A stretch of 64,000 nucleotides of DNA from Marinobacter orientalis (lineage in GTDB: Bacteria; Pseudomonadota; Gammaproteobacteria; Pseudomonadales; Oleiphilaceae), in assembly GCF_004792665.1 (NCBI RefSeq), contig NZ_SRZX01000001.1:124001-188000 (forward strand). Direction: 5' to 3'. A program made the position numbers and the translations under genes. The notes under the pieces were generated by a model. The model was not told the origin of the DNA and made no database searches. It was given only the letters and a program-made list of their open reading frames with translations. Numbering within the stretch: the stretch's first letter is position 1; each line of letters opens with the position of its first letter. This document shows, piece after piece, positions 26,681 through 36,156 of the stretch.

Positions 26681-27760
26681 ATGATGTTCGGAATTGCCTG
26701 GTTCGCAATGATGTGGTTTGGACTGCTCATGGTCGTGCTGATTGCCGCCGTGGTGTTCTTCCTGCGCAGGCGCCAGGATGGCGGCAATGACATCGAAGTG
26801 CCCGGACGCCTGCAGCAGAGTGAGGCTCGTCAACAGGTCGTTGAAATGGTCAGGGGCATGCATAGGGCCACTGAAGGTCTCCGTGGCCGCGCTCGTGTAA
26901 AGGCGCTGCGGAACTATATGGACAGCATGAGCGACGGCCTGGAACTGGCTTCGGAAATTCGCTCCCCTGGCAGCGACTCCCCCGGGGGCGAATGGGTCAT
27001 TGCACCCGGTGCAAAACCCGAGCGACGCATTCTCTACATTCATGGTGGCTCCTGGGTCGCCGGCAGCCCCAGAAGCCATCGCGCCATCACCGACCGGCTG
27101 TCGCGCCTGGCCCAAGCCTGCGTATTCGCTGTCGATTACCGTCTGATGCCGGAAAACCGCTACCTGGATGGGGTCATCGACTGCCGTCAGGCTTATCGCT
27201 GGATGCTCGGCAACAGCCCGGAAGGACAGACTCCAGCCGATTTCGTCGTGGTTGCGGGGGATTCGGCTGGTGGTAGCCATGCCCTGGGACTCATCGCCTG
27301 GATACGGGATCAGGGCCTGCAACCGCCAGACGCTGCCATTGCACTGTCTCCCTCCACCGAACTCATGGTGACGTCACTGGGCAAACGAGCAAACCTGAAA
27401 ACCGATGTCATGCTGGGGCCAACCGTCAAAAAACTGGCCCGGATACCGACACCGTTGCTGTGGTGGGCCACCGTTCTTGGCATGCGGGTATTGCCCACCA
27501 GCCCGGTTGCGTCGCCCCTGCGTGGGAAGCTACACAATCTCCCGCCAACACTGATTCAGGTCAGCGAATCAGAGATGCTGCTGGAAAATGCCCAGCGGTA
27601 TGCAGAAAAAGCACGGGCTGCGGGCTCACCGGTGGAAGTGCAGACCTGGCCTGACATGGTTCATGTGTGGCATATATTTACACCACTGCTACCCGAAGCG
27701 GAGGAGGCGTTCGAGCATATCGGGGAGTTCCTGTCACGGGTGGAAGCGGGTTCAACCTGA
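26681..27760 (+). CDS. Alpha/beta hydrolase, HSL-family esterase with membrane anchor
   Basis: A 359-residue protein. The first helix (MWFGLLMVVLIAAVVFFL) anchors it. The oxyanion loop HGGSW (about residue 119), nucleophile GDSAGG (about 198) and C-terminal His (MVHVWHIF) are hormone-sensitive-lipase-family marks, so it should hydrolyse short-chain esters or lactones. It follows the stress protein gene by 16 bases and is probably the third gene of that operon. It overlaps the convergent SDR gene's stop by 9 bases. Confidence 0.85.
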   Translation: MMFGIAWFAMMWFGLLMVVLIAAVVFFLRRRQDGGNDIEVPGRLQQSEARQQVVEMVRGMHRATEGLRGRARVKALRNYMDSMSDGLELASEIRSPGSDSPGGEWVIAPGAKPERRILYIHGGSWVAGSPRSHRAITDRLSRLAQACVFAVDYRLMPENRYLDGVIDCRQAYRWMLGNSPEGQTPADFVVVAGDSAGGSHALGLIAWIRDQGLQPPDAAIALSPSTELMVTSLGKRANLKTDVMLGPTVKKLARIPTPLLWWATVLGMRVLPTSPVASPLRGKLHNLPPTLIQVSESEMLLENAQRYAEKARAAGSPVEVQTWPDMVHVWHIFTPLLPEAEEAFEHIGEFLSRVEAGST

Positions 27761-28390
27761 CGAAATTGCCTCAGATATTGGCGTGTCTCCAGACACCACA
27801 TCAAACACGCGATTAGAGGCCGCCTCCGACTCCAGCGCCGCCAATAGCACGCGGGCGACATCCTGCCGTGGAATCTTGCCGAACTGCTCCAGCCTCGCGC
27901 TCATCGTGACCTTGCCCGTGCCTTCATCATTGGTTAACTGCCCCGGCCGAACAATGGTGTAATCCAGGCCGCTGTTCTTCAGGTGCTCATCAGCGTTGTG
28001 TTTGGCCCAAAGGTAGTGACGGAGTTTTTCCGGTCCCTTTTCCGCTTCTTCAGCACGCATACTGCTCACCATGATAAAACGCTTGATACCCATCGCCTTC
28101 GCTGTATCCACCAGCCGTATAGCACCGTTCTGATCCACATCGACGGTCTTATCCGGCCCGGTATGAGGGCCTGAGCCAGCGGTAAAAATGACTGCATCGC
28201 AGCCTCTCATGGCCTCGCTACAGTCCTGCTCCAGATCGCCCAGTACGGTTTCGGTAGCGCCCAGCTGTTGCAGTTCCGGCCCCTGATCCTGATGCCGGAC
28301 CAGAGCCCGTGCCTCATGGTCGCTGTCTGCCATTTCCTGCAACAGGTGTTGCCCGATCTGCCCGTTGGCGCCTGCAATGAACACATGCAT
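27752..28390 (-). CDS. Atypical SDR, NAD(P)-binding (YbjT/NmrA-like)
   Basis: A 212-residue atypical short-chain dehydrogenase. FIAGANGQIGQHLL (residues 4-17) is the nucleotide-binding GxxGxxG loop; the YxxxK site reads YLWAKHNADEHL. Members include SDR family a5 proteins with no known substrate, some acting as redox sensors. ATG 28390 has AGGAG 8 bases upstream. It starts 14 bases after the stop of the methyltransferase gene, so the two are co-transcribed. Confidence 0.78.
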   Translation of the reverse strand: MHVFIAGANGQIGQHLLQEMADSDHEARALVRHQDQGPELQQLGATETVLGDLEQDCSEAMRGCDAVIFTAGSGPHTGPDKTVDVDQNGAIRLVDTAKAMGIKRFIMVSSMRAEEAEKGPEKLRHYLWAKHNADEHLKNSGLDYTIVRPGQLTNDEGTGKVTMSARLEQFGKIPRQDVARVLLAALESEAASNRVFDVVSGDTPISEAISSG

Positions 28391-28404
28391 GATGAATCTC
28401 CTGG

Positions 28405-29013
28405 TTACCTGTCTGGCTTGAGCCAACTATAAACCCGCATCGGGGGGATGTTCCGTAGCTCCAGTGCACAGCTGGCAGGCGACCCCATGATCGGGTCGGT
28501 AATCAAGGCCACATCCCGCCGGAACTGATAAGCAATGAAACGCCCACCCCTGGCCAGGTTGTCCTTCACCGCCTGCGCCACACGGGTAGCAACGGCTTCC
28601 GGCATCTTCGAGAAGGGAATACCGGAGATAACCACGTCCGGTTGCCCCATATCGTGCAAGACCAGAATCTCTGCGAGATCCTCAGCGCTACCCACATGGT
28701 TGGTGAAGCGTGGATCGGCGATCTCGTCGAGCAGTTCATGGAAGTATGGACTTAACTCGATTGAGAGCAGGCGCGCATCCTCACCAAGGTGCCGGAGAAA
28801 CGTTCGTGTAGTGCCGCCGGTACCGGGGCCCAGCTCCACCACTCGCTTGGCACCAGACAGATGCGACGCCTCTACGATCCGTTGCTCCAGGAATCGCGAA
28901 CTGGGGATGATTGAGCCCACCTGACCTGGTTCCCGCAAAAATCCGCGCAAAAAGGCCCCGGGACGTGTTCTGCGGTTTGAATCGCATTTCGGACTCTCAC
29001 TTTCTTCACCCAT
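28405..29013 (-). CDS. SAM-dependent methyltransferase, phospholipid/rRNA adenine type
   Basis: A 202-residue methyltransferase. Motif I is VVELGPGTGGTTRTFL (about residues 60-75); motif IV is ISGIPFSKMPEAVA, where IPFS takes the place of NPPY/NLPY. The layout, with an N-terminal FLRGFLREPGQVGSIIPSS, is that of bacterial phosphatidylethanolamine N-methyltransferases (PmtA-like) and KsgA relatives. ATG 29013 is used; a TTG at 29028 is in frame. The substrate is unproven. Confidence 0.75.
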   Translation of the reverse strand: MGEESESPKCDSNRRTRPGAFLRGFLREPGQVGSIIPSSRFLEQRIVEASHLSGAKRVVELGPGTGGTTRTFLRHLGEDARLLSIELSPYFHELLDEIADPRFTNHVGSAEDLAEILVLHDMGQPDVVISGIPFSKMPEAVATRVAQAVKDNLARGGRFIAYQFRRDVALITDPIMGSPASCALELRNIPPMRVYSWLKPDR

Positions 29014-29094
29014 AGAGTGTTCTCTCAATCTGTCCGCCTAAATCTCAATCGATTATACCAGTGAGATCGGTACACAAAAGCAGAATGACCCAGG

Positions 29095-30405
29095 CTAATG
29101 TCTGTCTTGATCTCCGGAAGACTCTGCAACCGACTGGCCAGAGGTGCGTTCTTCCGAGTCGTAGCTGAACGGCTCGCCCTCCTCATCCCGGAGCTGATAA
29201 TCGTACGCAGCCTGGAGGCCAGTGTCTTCCTGCACTTGCTCCTCAGACCCTTGCTCAATGCTGCGCGGATACAGCGGCGACAGCAGTGCCACCACGATGC
29301 CAATCGCGGCAAAAATGGCGAACGCGTCACTGTAGCCGAAGTTGTTCACCAACATGCCGACAATGGGTGAGCCGGTAGCCTGACCGAGCGAAATCGCCAT
29401 GAATGGCAGTACCGGACCCATCGACAGGCGGCCCGGCAAAAGCCGGATGCCGGACATCAGGTAAAGACCTGTCAGACTCATATAGGCCAGGCCAAAGACC
29501 AGCCCGGAAAACGCCGCGAGCGCCAACTGCCCCGGACTGGCAGCCAACAGCGCCAGGCTTGCTGCCAGCATCATCAGCATCAGCGCCTGAGTGATGGGCG
29601 GGTTGTTTCGATCGGCCAGATCAGCCACTACCGCACCGCCAAGCCCGGCGATACCAACCGCCAGCCAAAGCCAACCGGTTTGCCCGGGTGGAAGCTCACC
29701 GAGGGTGACCGCGAGATCGGGCGCAAATATCCAGTAAGCGGAAGAGACGAAGCCCATCACGAAAGCAAACAGCGAAAGCCTGAAAAGACGCCACCACTGT
29801 AGGGCGCTGATCGGGGGCGGCGGCGCCGCATTTGACGGGGCAACCCGGGACACTGAGGGAATATAGTACCAGGCCGCCAGCACCCCGATAACCGCAAGGA
29901 CGGCAAAGGAGACGTAAGCGAAACGCCAGATACCGGCCATAAACAGAACCGCAGGCACTGCGACCGCTACACCGATACTCGTACCTGCGTTCATCACAGA
30001 GCTGACGCGCCCGTGCATGGAACGATCAACCAGCACCTGCATGGCAGCAGTTAGCGCTGGCATCATCAGGCCGGTGCAGATGCCGCAAGCGAACACCCCC
30101 ACTCCCAGCGACAACGCGCCCGAGGACTGGCTGATAAGCGCCAGGCCGACAGCTCCGAACCCGCCAGACAGAACCGCCGTGTTGCGGGCACCGAGACGAT
30201 CGGCTGCCAGGGGCGCAACCAACGAAGCCAGCAGGAAACTGATGAGCGGCAGCGCGCCGATAATACCGATCATTTCAGGTGTCAGCCCAAGCTCGGCGCG
30301 AATGGGCGGGACAAACAGACCAAAGGCAAAGCGCGCAAGACCGTAACTGATGGCGATCAGCGATGCGCCGAAAAAAGCAAATCCTGTGCTCGATACGGTC
30401 TTCAC
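29095..30405 (-). CDS. Major facilitator superfamily transporter
   Basis: A 436-residue protein with twelve predicted helices and an acidic C-terminal tail of about 55 residues. GLARFAFGLFVPPIRAELGL and APLAADRLGARNTAVL (loop 2-3 motif) place it among YbfB/AraJ-like exporters. Substrate unknown. The start is a GTG at 30405, with GGAG 8 bases upstream; a TTG at 30441 is possible. It is not in the LacI regulon by position: its promoter region lacks the shared palindrome. Confidence 0.83.
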   Translation of the reverse strand: MKTVSSTGFAFFGASLIAISYGLARFAFGLFVPPIRAELGLTPEMIGIIGALPLISFLLASLVAPLAADRLGARNTAVLSGGFGAVGLALISQSSGALSLGVGVFACGICTGLMMPALTAAMQVLVDRSMHGRVSSVMNAGTSIGVAVAVPAVLFMAGIWRFAYVSFAVLAVIGVLAAWYYIPSVSRVAPSNAAPPPPISALQWWRLFRLSLFAFVMGFVSSAYWIFAPDLAVTLGELPPGQTGWLWLAVGIAGLGGAVVADLADRNNPPITQALMLMMLAASLALLAASPGQLALAAFSGLVFGLAYMSLTGLYLMSGIRLLPGRLSMGPVLPFMAISLGQATGSPIVGMLVNNFGYSDAFAIFAAIGIVVALLSPLYPRSIEQGSEEQVQEDTGLQAAYDYQLRDEEGEPFSYDSEERTSGQSVAESSGDQDRH

Positions 30406-30518
30406 GATACGTTCTCCAACAGTAGCGTGCTTACAATCCAACCCTCCTAAAATGGACCAAATCCGGAATACTTACAATCCTCAAAATGTTCGTCACCAAT
30501 CCTTGTGTTCAGGCAGGG

Positions 30519-31976
30519 TCACCATGACGTGGCTATATACTGGGTCTCCAGGAACTCCTTAATGCCATCCTGGGCCCCTTCCCGGCCTATGCCACTCTCT
30601 TTCATACCACCAAATGGAGCGGCCGGGTCGGATACAAACCCCCGGTTCACGCCAACAATGCCCGCGTTAAGCCTCTGCGCAATTCGCATCGCCTTACCAA
30701 CATCCCGGCTGAAAACATAGGCGGCCAGGCCATAAGGTGTGTCGTTAGCCTGCTGGATAACCGATTCCACCTCCCGGAACCGCACCAGAGGCGCAACAGG
30801 ACCGAACACTTCGAGGCCGAGAATACGCGCATCGGATTTCACGTTACTGAGCACGGTTGGCGCAAAGAAAAACCCTTTCTCGTAAAGCGTCGTGCCACCG
30901 GTTTCAAGAGTGGCGCCGTCGCTTACTGCCTCAGCAATTATGGCCTGTAGTTTCTCCAGTTCTTTACGGGAAATGATGGGACCGACATCCACGTCATCCT
31001 CAAGACCATTGCCGACTGTCAGATTGGAGAACCGTTCTACCAGTCGGCTGCAGAATTCGTCGTATATGGAGTCATGAACATAAAGCCTGTTCGCGGCAAT
31101 GCATGACTCACCGGCATTGCGCATCTTGGCGAGGAAAGCTCCTTCGATAGCCGTATCGATATTTGCATCATCGCAGACAATCAATGGCGCATTTCCGCCA
31201 AGCTCCATCGATGTGTTGAGGATCCTTCGGGCGGCAGAACCAAGCAGAAGTCGCCCGACACCCGTGCTGCCGGTGAAGGAAATTTTACGCAGCCGCTGAT
31301 CCCTTACCAGAGTCTCGGTAAGATCGCCTGCGTCATCAGTCGTCAGGACGTTGACAAGACCATCGGGCACGCCACATCTTTGCATCAGTTCTGCAAGATA
31401 CATGGAGGTAAGCGGAGTTTCTTTCGGCGGTTTGACAATGACGCCACAACCGGCGGCGATGGCTGGTGCGATTTTTCGGGTGATCATCGCGGCCGGGAAG
31501 TTCCAGGGCGTGATCAACAAAGCCGTACCAACCGGCTGATGGGTCACGACGATCGTATGCTTGCCACTGGGAGATGGCCGCATTTCACCTCCCAAACGCA
31601 GGGATTCCTCACCATACCAACGAAAAAACTCCGAGGCATAATCGACCTCACCGGTTGACTCCTTGAGGGTTTTTCCTTCCTCGAGTGTGATCAACCTGGC
31701 AATGATGTCTTTTTCTTTTTGCATGGTGTCGAAAATGGATCGCAAGACTTCCGAGCGCTCTCTCGGGCTCAGCGCCATCCACTCCTTCGCGGCCCCCTCG
31801 CAGGCATCAAGAGCCAACTTTGCATGCTCAGACGTGCAACTGGGGACAATGGCGATTACTTCCTCGGTAGCAGGATTAACCACCTCAATTTTGCCATTGG
31901 TTTCAGTTATCCACTCTCCGTTGACAAACAGTCCGTTGGGTATGCTTTGTCCAATTTCTTCAATATAGTCTTTCAA
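30519..31976 (-). CDS. NAD(P)-dependent aldehyde dehydrogenase
   Basis: A 485-residue ALDH. Motifs are TPWNFPAAMITRKIAPAIAAG, the ELGGNAP block, and NAGESCIAANR with the catalytic Cys. The ESC in place of the more common QTC matches several succinate-semialdehyde and lactaldehyde-type enzymes. It should oxidise an aldehyde intermediate made by the nearby SDR or another enzyme. The start is TTG 31976 with AGGAG 8 bases upstream; the nearby ATG is out of frame and stops at once. It is second in a transcript with the M24 gene, 45 bases between. The LacI palindrome at 33399 controls that transcript. Confidence 0.87.
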   Translation of the reverse strand: MKDYIEEIGQSIPNGLFVNGEWITETNGKIEVVNPATEEVIAIVPSCTSEHAKLALDACEGAAKEWMALSPRERSEVLRSIFDTMQKEKDIIARLITLEEGKTLKESTGEVDYASEFFRWYGEESLRLGGEMRPSPSGKHTIVVTHQPVGTALLITPWNFPAAMITRKIAPAIAAGCGVIVKPPKETPLTSMYLAELMQRCGVPDGLVNVLTTDDAGDLTETLVRDQRLRKISFTGSTGVGRLLLGSAARRILNTSMELGGNAPLIVCDDANIDTAIEGAFLAKMRNAGESCIAANRLYVHDSIYDEFCSRLVERFSNLTVGNGLEDDVDVGPIISRKELEKLQAIIAEAVSDGATLETGGTTLYEKGFFFAPTVLSNVKSDARILGLEVFGPVAPLVRFREVESVIQQANDTPYGLAAYVFSRDVGKAMRIAQRLNAGIVGVNRGFVSDPAAPFGGMKESGIGREGAQDGIKEFLETQYIATSW

Positions 31977-32021
31977 ACCATAGACTCCTGATTCTGGAAT
32001 CGCCGCTGGATCTGTTGCCGG

Positions 32022-33329
32022 TCAGTACTTGTTAGCGACAAACAATTCCTTGGACGGGAATAACGTGATCACCTGGCAACCATCCGGGGTCACAACGACC
32101 TCCTCCTCGATGCGAGCAGCGCCATTACCGTCTGCGGCGGGGCAATAGGTCTCCAACGCGAAAACCATTCCCTCCTGCAACTCGAACGGGCTGTCGAACG
32201 ATACCAGCCGGCTTATAATCGGCCGCTCGTGAAGTGCCATTCCCAAACCATGGCCAAACTGCAGACCGAACGCCTCCATTTCATTAGCGAAGCCAAAATC
32301 GGTTGCCTTGGGCCATACCGCGGCAATCTTGTCGGTGGTCATACCGGGACGGACCAGTTCGATCGCAGAGTCGATCCATTCCCGACACTGCTTGTAGGCA
32401 TCCTCCTGGGATTTGGTAGAGCTGCCAATATTCAGAGTACGGTAGTAACAGGTGCGATATCCCATGAACGCCTGGATAATATCGAAAAACGCCTGGTCAC
32501 CCGGCCGGTACATACGGTCAGTGAAATTGTGGGGATGCGGGCAGCAGCGCTCACCGGATACGGCGTTAATTGCCTCTACATCATCGGAGCCGTTGTCATA
32601 AAGAAACTTGTTGACCAGGGCCACCATCTCGTTTTCCCGGGTGCCCGGCCGAAGCTTTTCGGCCAGATGATCGTAGGCGCCATCCACCATCGTGGCCGCC
32701 ATGTTCAGGAGAGTGATTTCATCCTGGCTCTTGATCTGACGGGCATCCAGCATGACCTGTTGCACGTCCCTGATTTCCAGACCGACTTCCTGGAGTGCGA
32801 ACAGCATTGGAGGCTCAACAACATCCACGCCCACGGGCATATCAGCGACGCCCTCGGCACGCAGAATATCGCGGATCTCTTCAGCGGCACGCTTGAAGAG
32901 GCCGGCTTCCTGGCCGATAGATCCCCTCAGCCCGAGCATCCCCGCACGACACCGCTCCTGCTTCAGCCAGGGGGCATAAATGCGATGATGGGCAGCGGCT
33001 GAACCGAAGTCCCAAAGGTAGGGATCCGAATTGCCGGTGAACAGGGCGTAGCGACAGAACTTGTCTCGGGTCCATTCACCAATAACGGAACTGGTGAGGT
33101 ACCTGATGTTATTGTTGTCGAAACAGAGAATGGCCCCCAGGTCGGAGCCAGCCAGAGCTTCCCGCGCCCTTCCTGTTCTGTAGCGGTGCAGGCGGTCATA
33201 GTTTACCCGTTCCTCAAAATCAACATGCATCCTGCCCGGTGCAGGTATAGGGCGCCCCCATACCCAGTGAGGATCGACGTCCTCGGAACGGACAATGGTT
33301 GGCTCGCTCGGTTTTACTGTCTTAGCCAT
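32022..33329 (-). CDS. M24 family creatinase-like protein, altered metal site
   Basis: A 435-residue protein: an N-terminal creatinase domain (to about 185) and a pita-bread domain (about 185-435). Asp283 (FFDII), His360 (FGHGLG), Glu393 (LETYC) and Glu409 (RIEEE) match four of the five metal ligands of M24 peptidases. The second Asp, expected near 294-295, is Cys/Tyr (YRTCYYRT). It may bind a single metal, or none, and act like creatinase on a C-N bond. DddP, a DMSP lyase, is a distant M24 relative and is an alternative, but its Asp297 and Asp307 are also absent here. ATG 33329 has GAGGAGG upstream; first in its operon. Confidence 0.72.
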   Translation of the reverse strand: MAKTVKPSEPTIVRSEDVDPHWVWGRPIPAPGRMHVDFEERVNYDRLHRYRTGRAREALAGSDLGAILCFDNNNIRYLTSSVIGEWTRDKFCRYALFTGNSDPYLWDFGSAAAHHRIYAPWLKQERCRAGMLGLRGSIGQEAGLFKRAAEEIRDILRAEGVADMPVGVDVVEPPMLFALQEVGLEIRDVQQVMLDARQIKSQDEITLLNMAATMVDGAYDHLAEKLRPGTRENEMVALVNKFLYDNGSDDVEAINAVSGERCCPHPHNFTDRMYRPGDQAFFDIIQAFMGYRTCYYRTLNIGSSTKSQEDAYKQCREWIDSAIELVRPGMTTDKIAAVWPKATDFGFANEMEAFGLQFGHGLGMALHERPIISRLVSFDSPFELQEGMVFALETYCPAADGNGAARIEEEVVVTPDGCQVITLFPSKELFVANKY

Positions 33330-33398
33330 GACTCCTCCTCAATGCGGCGGCAAAGATAAGCCTCTTCTGCTTATGGAAACTATCAAGCCTTACTCTAG

Positions 33399-33412
33399 TG
33401 CAAACGTTTGCG
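33399..33412. promoter_or_regulatory. LacI-family operator O1
   Basis: TGCAAACGTTTGCG, a palindrome with one mismatch at the last base. It lies between the divergent M24 gene (start 33329) and the regulator gene (start 33566), so it would control both the ALDH/M24 transcript and autoregulation. The central CG step in a pyrimidine-purine palindrome is the hallmark of LacI/GalR sites. Confidence 0.8.
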
Positions 33413-33565
33413 TTATTCAATTAAAATGGTGAGGAAAAGCGTTCGTGCACCCAGATTCGTGTATCATTCAATAGATTAGGTATTCAAGATAATCGAACGC
33501 AGAAGCTCACGACGTAGTCTCACGTCGTTTTCCAACTCTCTCTCAGATACTGGACTTTGGTTTTG

Positions 33566-34618
33566 GTGCACAGGAAACGGGTAACACTTCGCGATTTGGC
33601 AGAACACCTCAACATCAACACCTCCACGGTGTCCCGCGCGTTGAGTGAGAAATCCAGTGAAATGATTTCCCCTGATGTTGTAAAGCGGGTGAGAAAAGCC
33701 GCCCAGGAGATGGGTTACAAGCAGAATGCCGCCGCATACGCCCTCAAGGTTGGAAGAACCAAGTCCATCGGCATCATTATTCCGGACATGATGAACCCCG
33801 TGTTTGCACCTATCGTTCGGGGCATACACAGCGTACTTAATCAATATGGGTACACAGCGTTCCTGGCTTACAGTGAAAATAACGCAAGTGCAGCTCATAC
33901 CGAGGTGGAGAAGCTTATAAGCCGGGGCGTCGACGGCATCATATACGCGGCTGCATTTCGCACGGATAGCGTCGTGGATTTGTGTAAGAGCCACAGCATT
34001 CCCCTGGTTCTGGTCAACCGGGTGGTCGATCAGGGTAATGTGGATACGGTGAAAGTGGATGACTCATTGGGTATTGAAATGGCAGTAGGCCATCTGCTTG
34101 ATCTGGGCCACCGTAAAATCGGCTTCATTGCCGGCCCCAAGAACATCTCGGTGTCATACATCCGCCTGCGGGCCTTCACGCAAACAATGGCCGAGCATGA
34201 TCTCGAAGTTGAGCCACACCGCATTGTCGAAGCCCACTCTTTGACAGAGGAAGGCGGCGAAAAGGCAATGTCAGTATTTCTTGGGCAAAACCCCGACGCT
34301 ACGGCGCTTATCGCATCAAATGACCTGATTGCCCTGGGCTGCTTCACCGCCTTGACACAGTTTGGATATACCTGCCCGAAAAGAATATCGATAGTGGGCT
34401 TTAATAACATGCCTTACCTTGACTGGTTTGCGATCCCTCTTACAACGATATCCATTCCCCATTTCCAGATGGGCGAACGGTCTGCAGAGCTATTACTGAA
34501 ACGAATAGATCCTGAGAGTGATGACCATTATGAGGAAGTGCTGCTGAAACCCAAACTCATTATCAGGCAGTCAACAGCTCCCGTGATCCGGAGGAAGAAA
34601 AAAATCGCCTCCACCTAG
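33566..34618 (+). CDS. LacI/GalR family transcriptional repressor
   Basis: A 350-residue regulator. Residues about 5-25 are the helix-turn-helix (VTLRDLAEHLNINTSTVSRAL), followed by the hinge with NAAAYALK, and a periplasmic-binding-type effector domain (SIGIIIPDMMNPVFAPIVRG, ASNDLIALG). It is probably a repressor of the surrounding catabolic genes, released by a sugar-like effector. The start is GTG 33566; upstream TTG codons at 33557 and 33563 are in frame and no strong ribosome site distinguishes them. The stop overlaps the end of the convergent ABC ATPase gene by 4 bases. Four matching operators nearby support a local regulon. Confidence 0.88.
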   Translation: MHRKRVTLRDLAEHLNINTSTVSRALSEKSSEMISPDVVKRVRKAAQEMGYKQNAAAYALKVGRTKSIGIIIPDMMNPVFAPIVRGIHSVLNQYGYTAFLAYSENNASAAHTEVEKLISRGVDGIIYAAAFRTDSVVDLCKSHSIPLVLVNRVVDQGNVDTVKVDDSLGIEMAVGHLLDLGHRKIGFIAGPKNISVSYIRLRAFTQTMAEHDLEVEPHRIVEAHSLTEEGGEKAMSVFLGQNPDATALIASNDLIALGCFTALTQFGYTCPKRISIVGFNNMPYLDWFAIPLTTISIPHFQMGERSAELLLKRIDPESDDHYEEVLLKPKLIIRQSTAPVIRRKKKIAST

Positions 34619-36156
34619 TGTCCCGTCTGGCCAGTGATTGCTCTGATCAGCGTGTCTTCAGTTACCTCGCTACGGTCAAAGCATCGGGTTATACGGCCAT
34701 CGTACATTGCGATAATCCGGTCGCTTACGGTAAGTACCTCCGGCATTTCAGAACTGACAACGATCACAGCCAGGCCAGTTTTCGCCAATTCCCTTATAAG
34801 ATGATGAATCTCTGATTTGGAGCCGACATCGATACCTCTGGTGGGCTCGTCGAGGATGAGAATTTTTGGCGAGGTACTCAACCACTTACCAATGACCACC
34901 TTCTGCTGGTTGCCACCACTCAGGTTGAGAGTTGAATATTCCCAGCCCGGGCATTTAATGCGAAGCTTATCCATATACTCTTCGAACACCTTTCTCTCAG
35001 CAGAAGTATCAATCCAGCCAAGCTTCGTAAACTCGCTGATATTGGCCAGGGTCGTGTTGTCTTTACAACTCATCCCAAGAACCAGCCCCTGCTCTTTACG
35101 GCTCTCCGGCACCAGACCAAGGCCATGATCGATAGCATCACTCGGCGAGTTGATGGCCAGATTCTGGCCATTAATCTGAACACTTCCGGAATCAGGCTTA
35201 CGCAGACCGAAAATTGTTTCCATGATCTCAGTCCGGCCAGCCCCGACCAGGCCATAGAATCCAACAACTTCCCCGGCGTGAACATCAAATGAAATATCTG
35301 AATACAACCCATCGATACCAAGACCGCTGACCTCCAGGGCTTTGGCCCCAAGTTCCGGCGGCTGATGCTCGATATCGGCATCGAGGTCCCTGCCAATCAT
35401 TCGCTGGGTCACTTCGTCTTCATTCGTTTGACGGGTGTAAAAAGTGCCCTGGTAGGTGCCATCGCGCAACACCGAGATGCGATCGGAAAGCTCGAAGATC
35501 TCATCCATACGGTGCGAGATGTAAACAATGGCAGTGCCACTCTCCTTCAGCTCCCGTATTACACCGAACAACACCACTTTTTCGTAGTCCGTAAGAGAGG
35601 CGGTAGGCTCGTCAAAGACAACGACTTTTGGCTGAAAAACCAGTGCCCGAGCGATTTCTACCATTTGCTGGTTGGCAATCGACAGATTGCCAAGCTTTTC
35701 CGTGGGCTTGAACTTGCAATTGAGGCGGGTGAGGATTTCTCCACATCGCTCATTCAGATGGCGATTATTGACAAACATATTGGCAAACCGGGGAATGTTT
35801 CCCAGGAATACGTTCTCGGCCACTGTCATGTCCGGCACCAGGGAGAGTTCCTGGTGGATCAGCAACACACCATGCTCCCGGGCCTCCAGGGGGCTCGACA
35901 TGTGCACCAGTTGATCCTCAAGAAAGACCTCCCCCCCATCCGGCTGATAGATGCCGGCGAGTATCTTCATCAGGGTCGATTTCCCGGCCCCATTTTCACC
36001 GAGAAGCGCATGTACCTCTCCGGCGCGAACATCCAGTTCCACACCATCCAGTGCCTTTACACCAGGGAACGATTTACTGACGTTTTTCAGTTTCAGTAAG
36101 GGTTTTTCTTCGGGCTGCGAGTTTATCGATTCTTTCATTTCGGTTTGTGTGTTCAT
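34615..36156 (-). CDS. CUT2 sugar ABC transporter ATP-binding protein (two domains)
   Basis: A 513-residue RbsA/MglA-type ATPase with two nucleotide-binding domains. The first has Walker A GENGAGKST and the degenerate signature LSIANQQ; the second has GLVGAGRTE, without Lys in Walker A, and the signature LSGGNQQKV. This asymmetry is normal for the family. It powers uptake of a sugar or sugar alcohol. It overlaps the permease gene's end by 4 bases. AAGGAG lies upstream of ATG 36156. Confidence 0.92.
   Translation of the reverse strand: MNTQTEMKESINSQPEEKPLLKLKNVSKSFPGVKALDGVELDVRAGEVHALLGENGAGKSTLMKILAGIYQPDGGEVFLEDQLVHMSSPLEAREHGVLLIHQELSLVPDMTVAENVFLGNIPRFANMFVNNRHLNERCGEILTRLNCKFKPTEKLGNLSIANQQMVEIARALVFQPKVVVFDEPTASLTDYEKVVLFGVIRELKESGTAIVYISHRMDEIFELSDRISVLRDGTYQGTFYTRQTNEDEVTQRMIGRDLDADIEHQPPELGAKALEVSGLGIDGLYSDISFDVHAGEVVGFYGLVGAGRTEIMETIFGLRKPDSGSVQINGQNLAINSPSDAIDHGLGLVPESRKEQGLVLGMSCKDNTTLANISEFTKLGWIDTSAERKVFEEYMDKLRIKCPGWEYSTLNLSGGNQQKVVIGKWLSTSPKILILDEPTRGIDVGSKSEIHHLIRELAKTGLAVIVVSSEMPEVLTVSDRIIAMYDGRITRCFDRSEVTEDTLIRAITGQTGH

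Noticed and set aside
25870..26793. A 307-codon minus-strand frame opposite the stress protein and esterase start
   Set aside because: It spans two adjacent genes and has no motif or start signal.
32229..33002. Long plus-strand frame opposite the M24 gene
   Set aside because: It is the mirror of a gene with clear fold motifs and a good ribosome site; its own translation has no recognisable features.
32022..33329. Calling the M24 protein DddP (DMSP lyase)
   Set aside because: Two of the DddP iron-binding Asp residues are absent and overall similarity is only that of the wider family; no other DMSP genes are adjacent.
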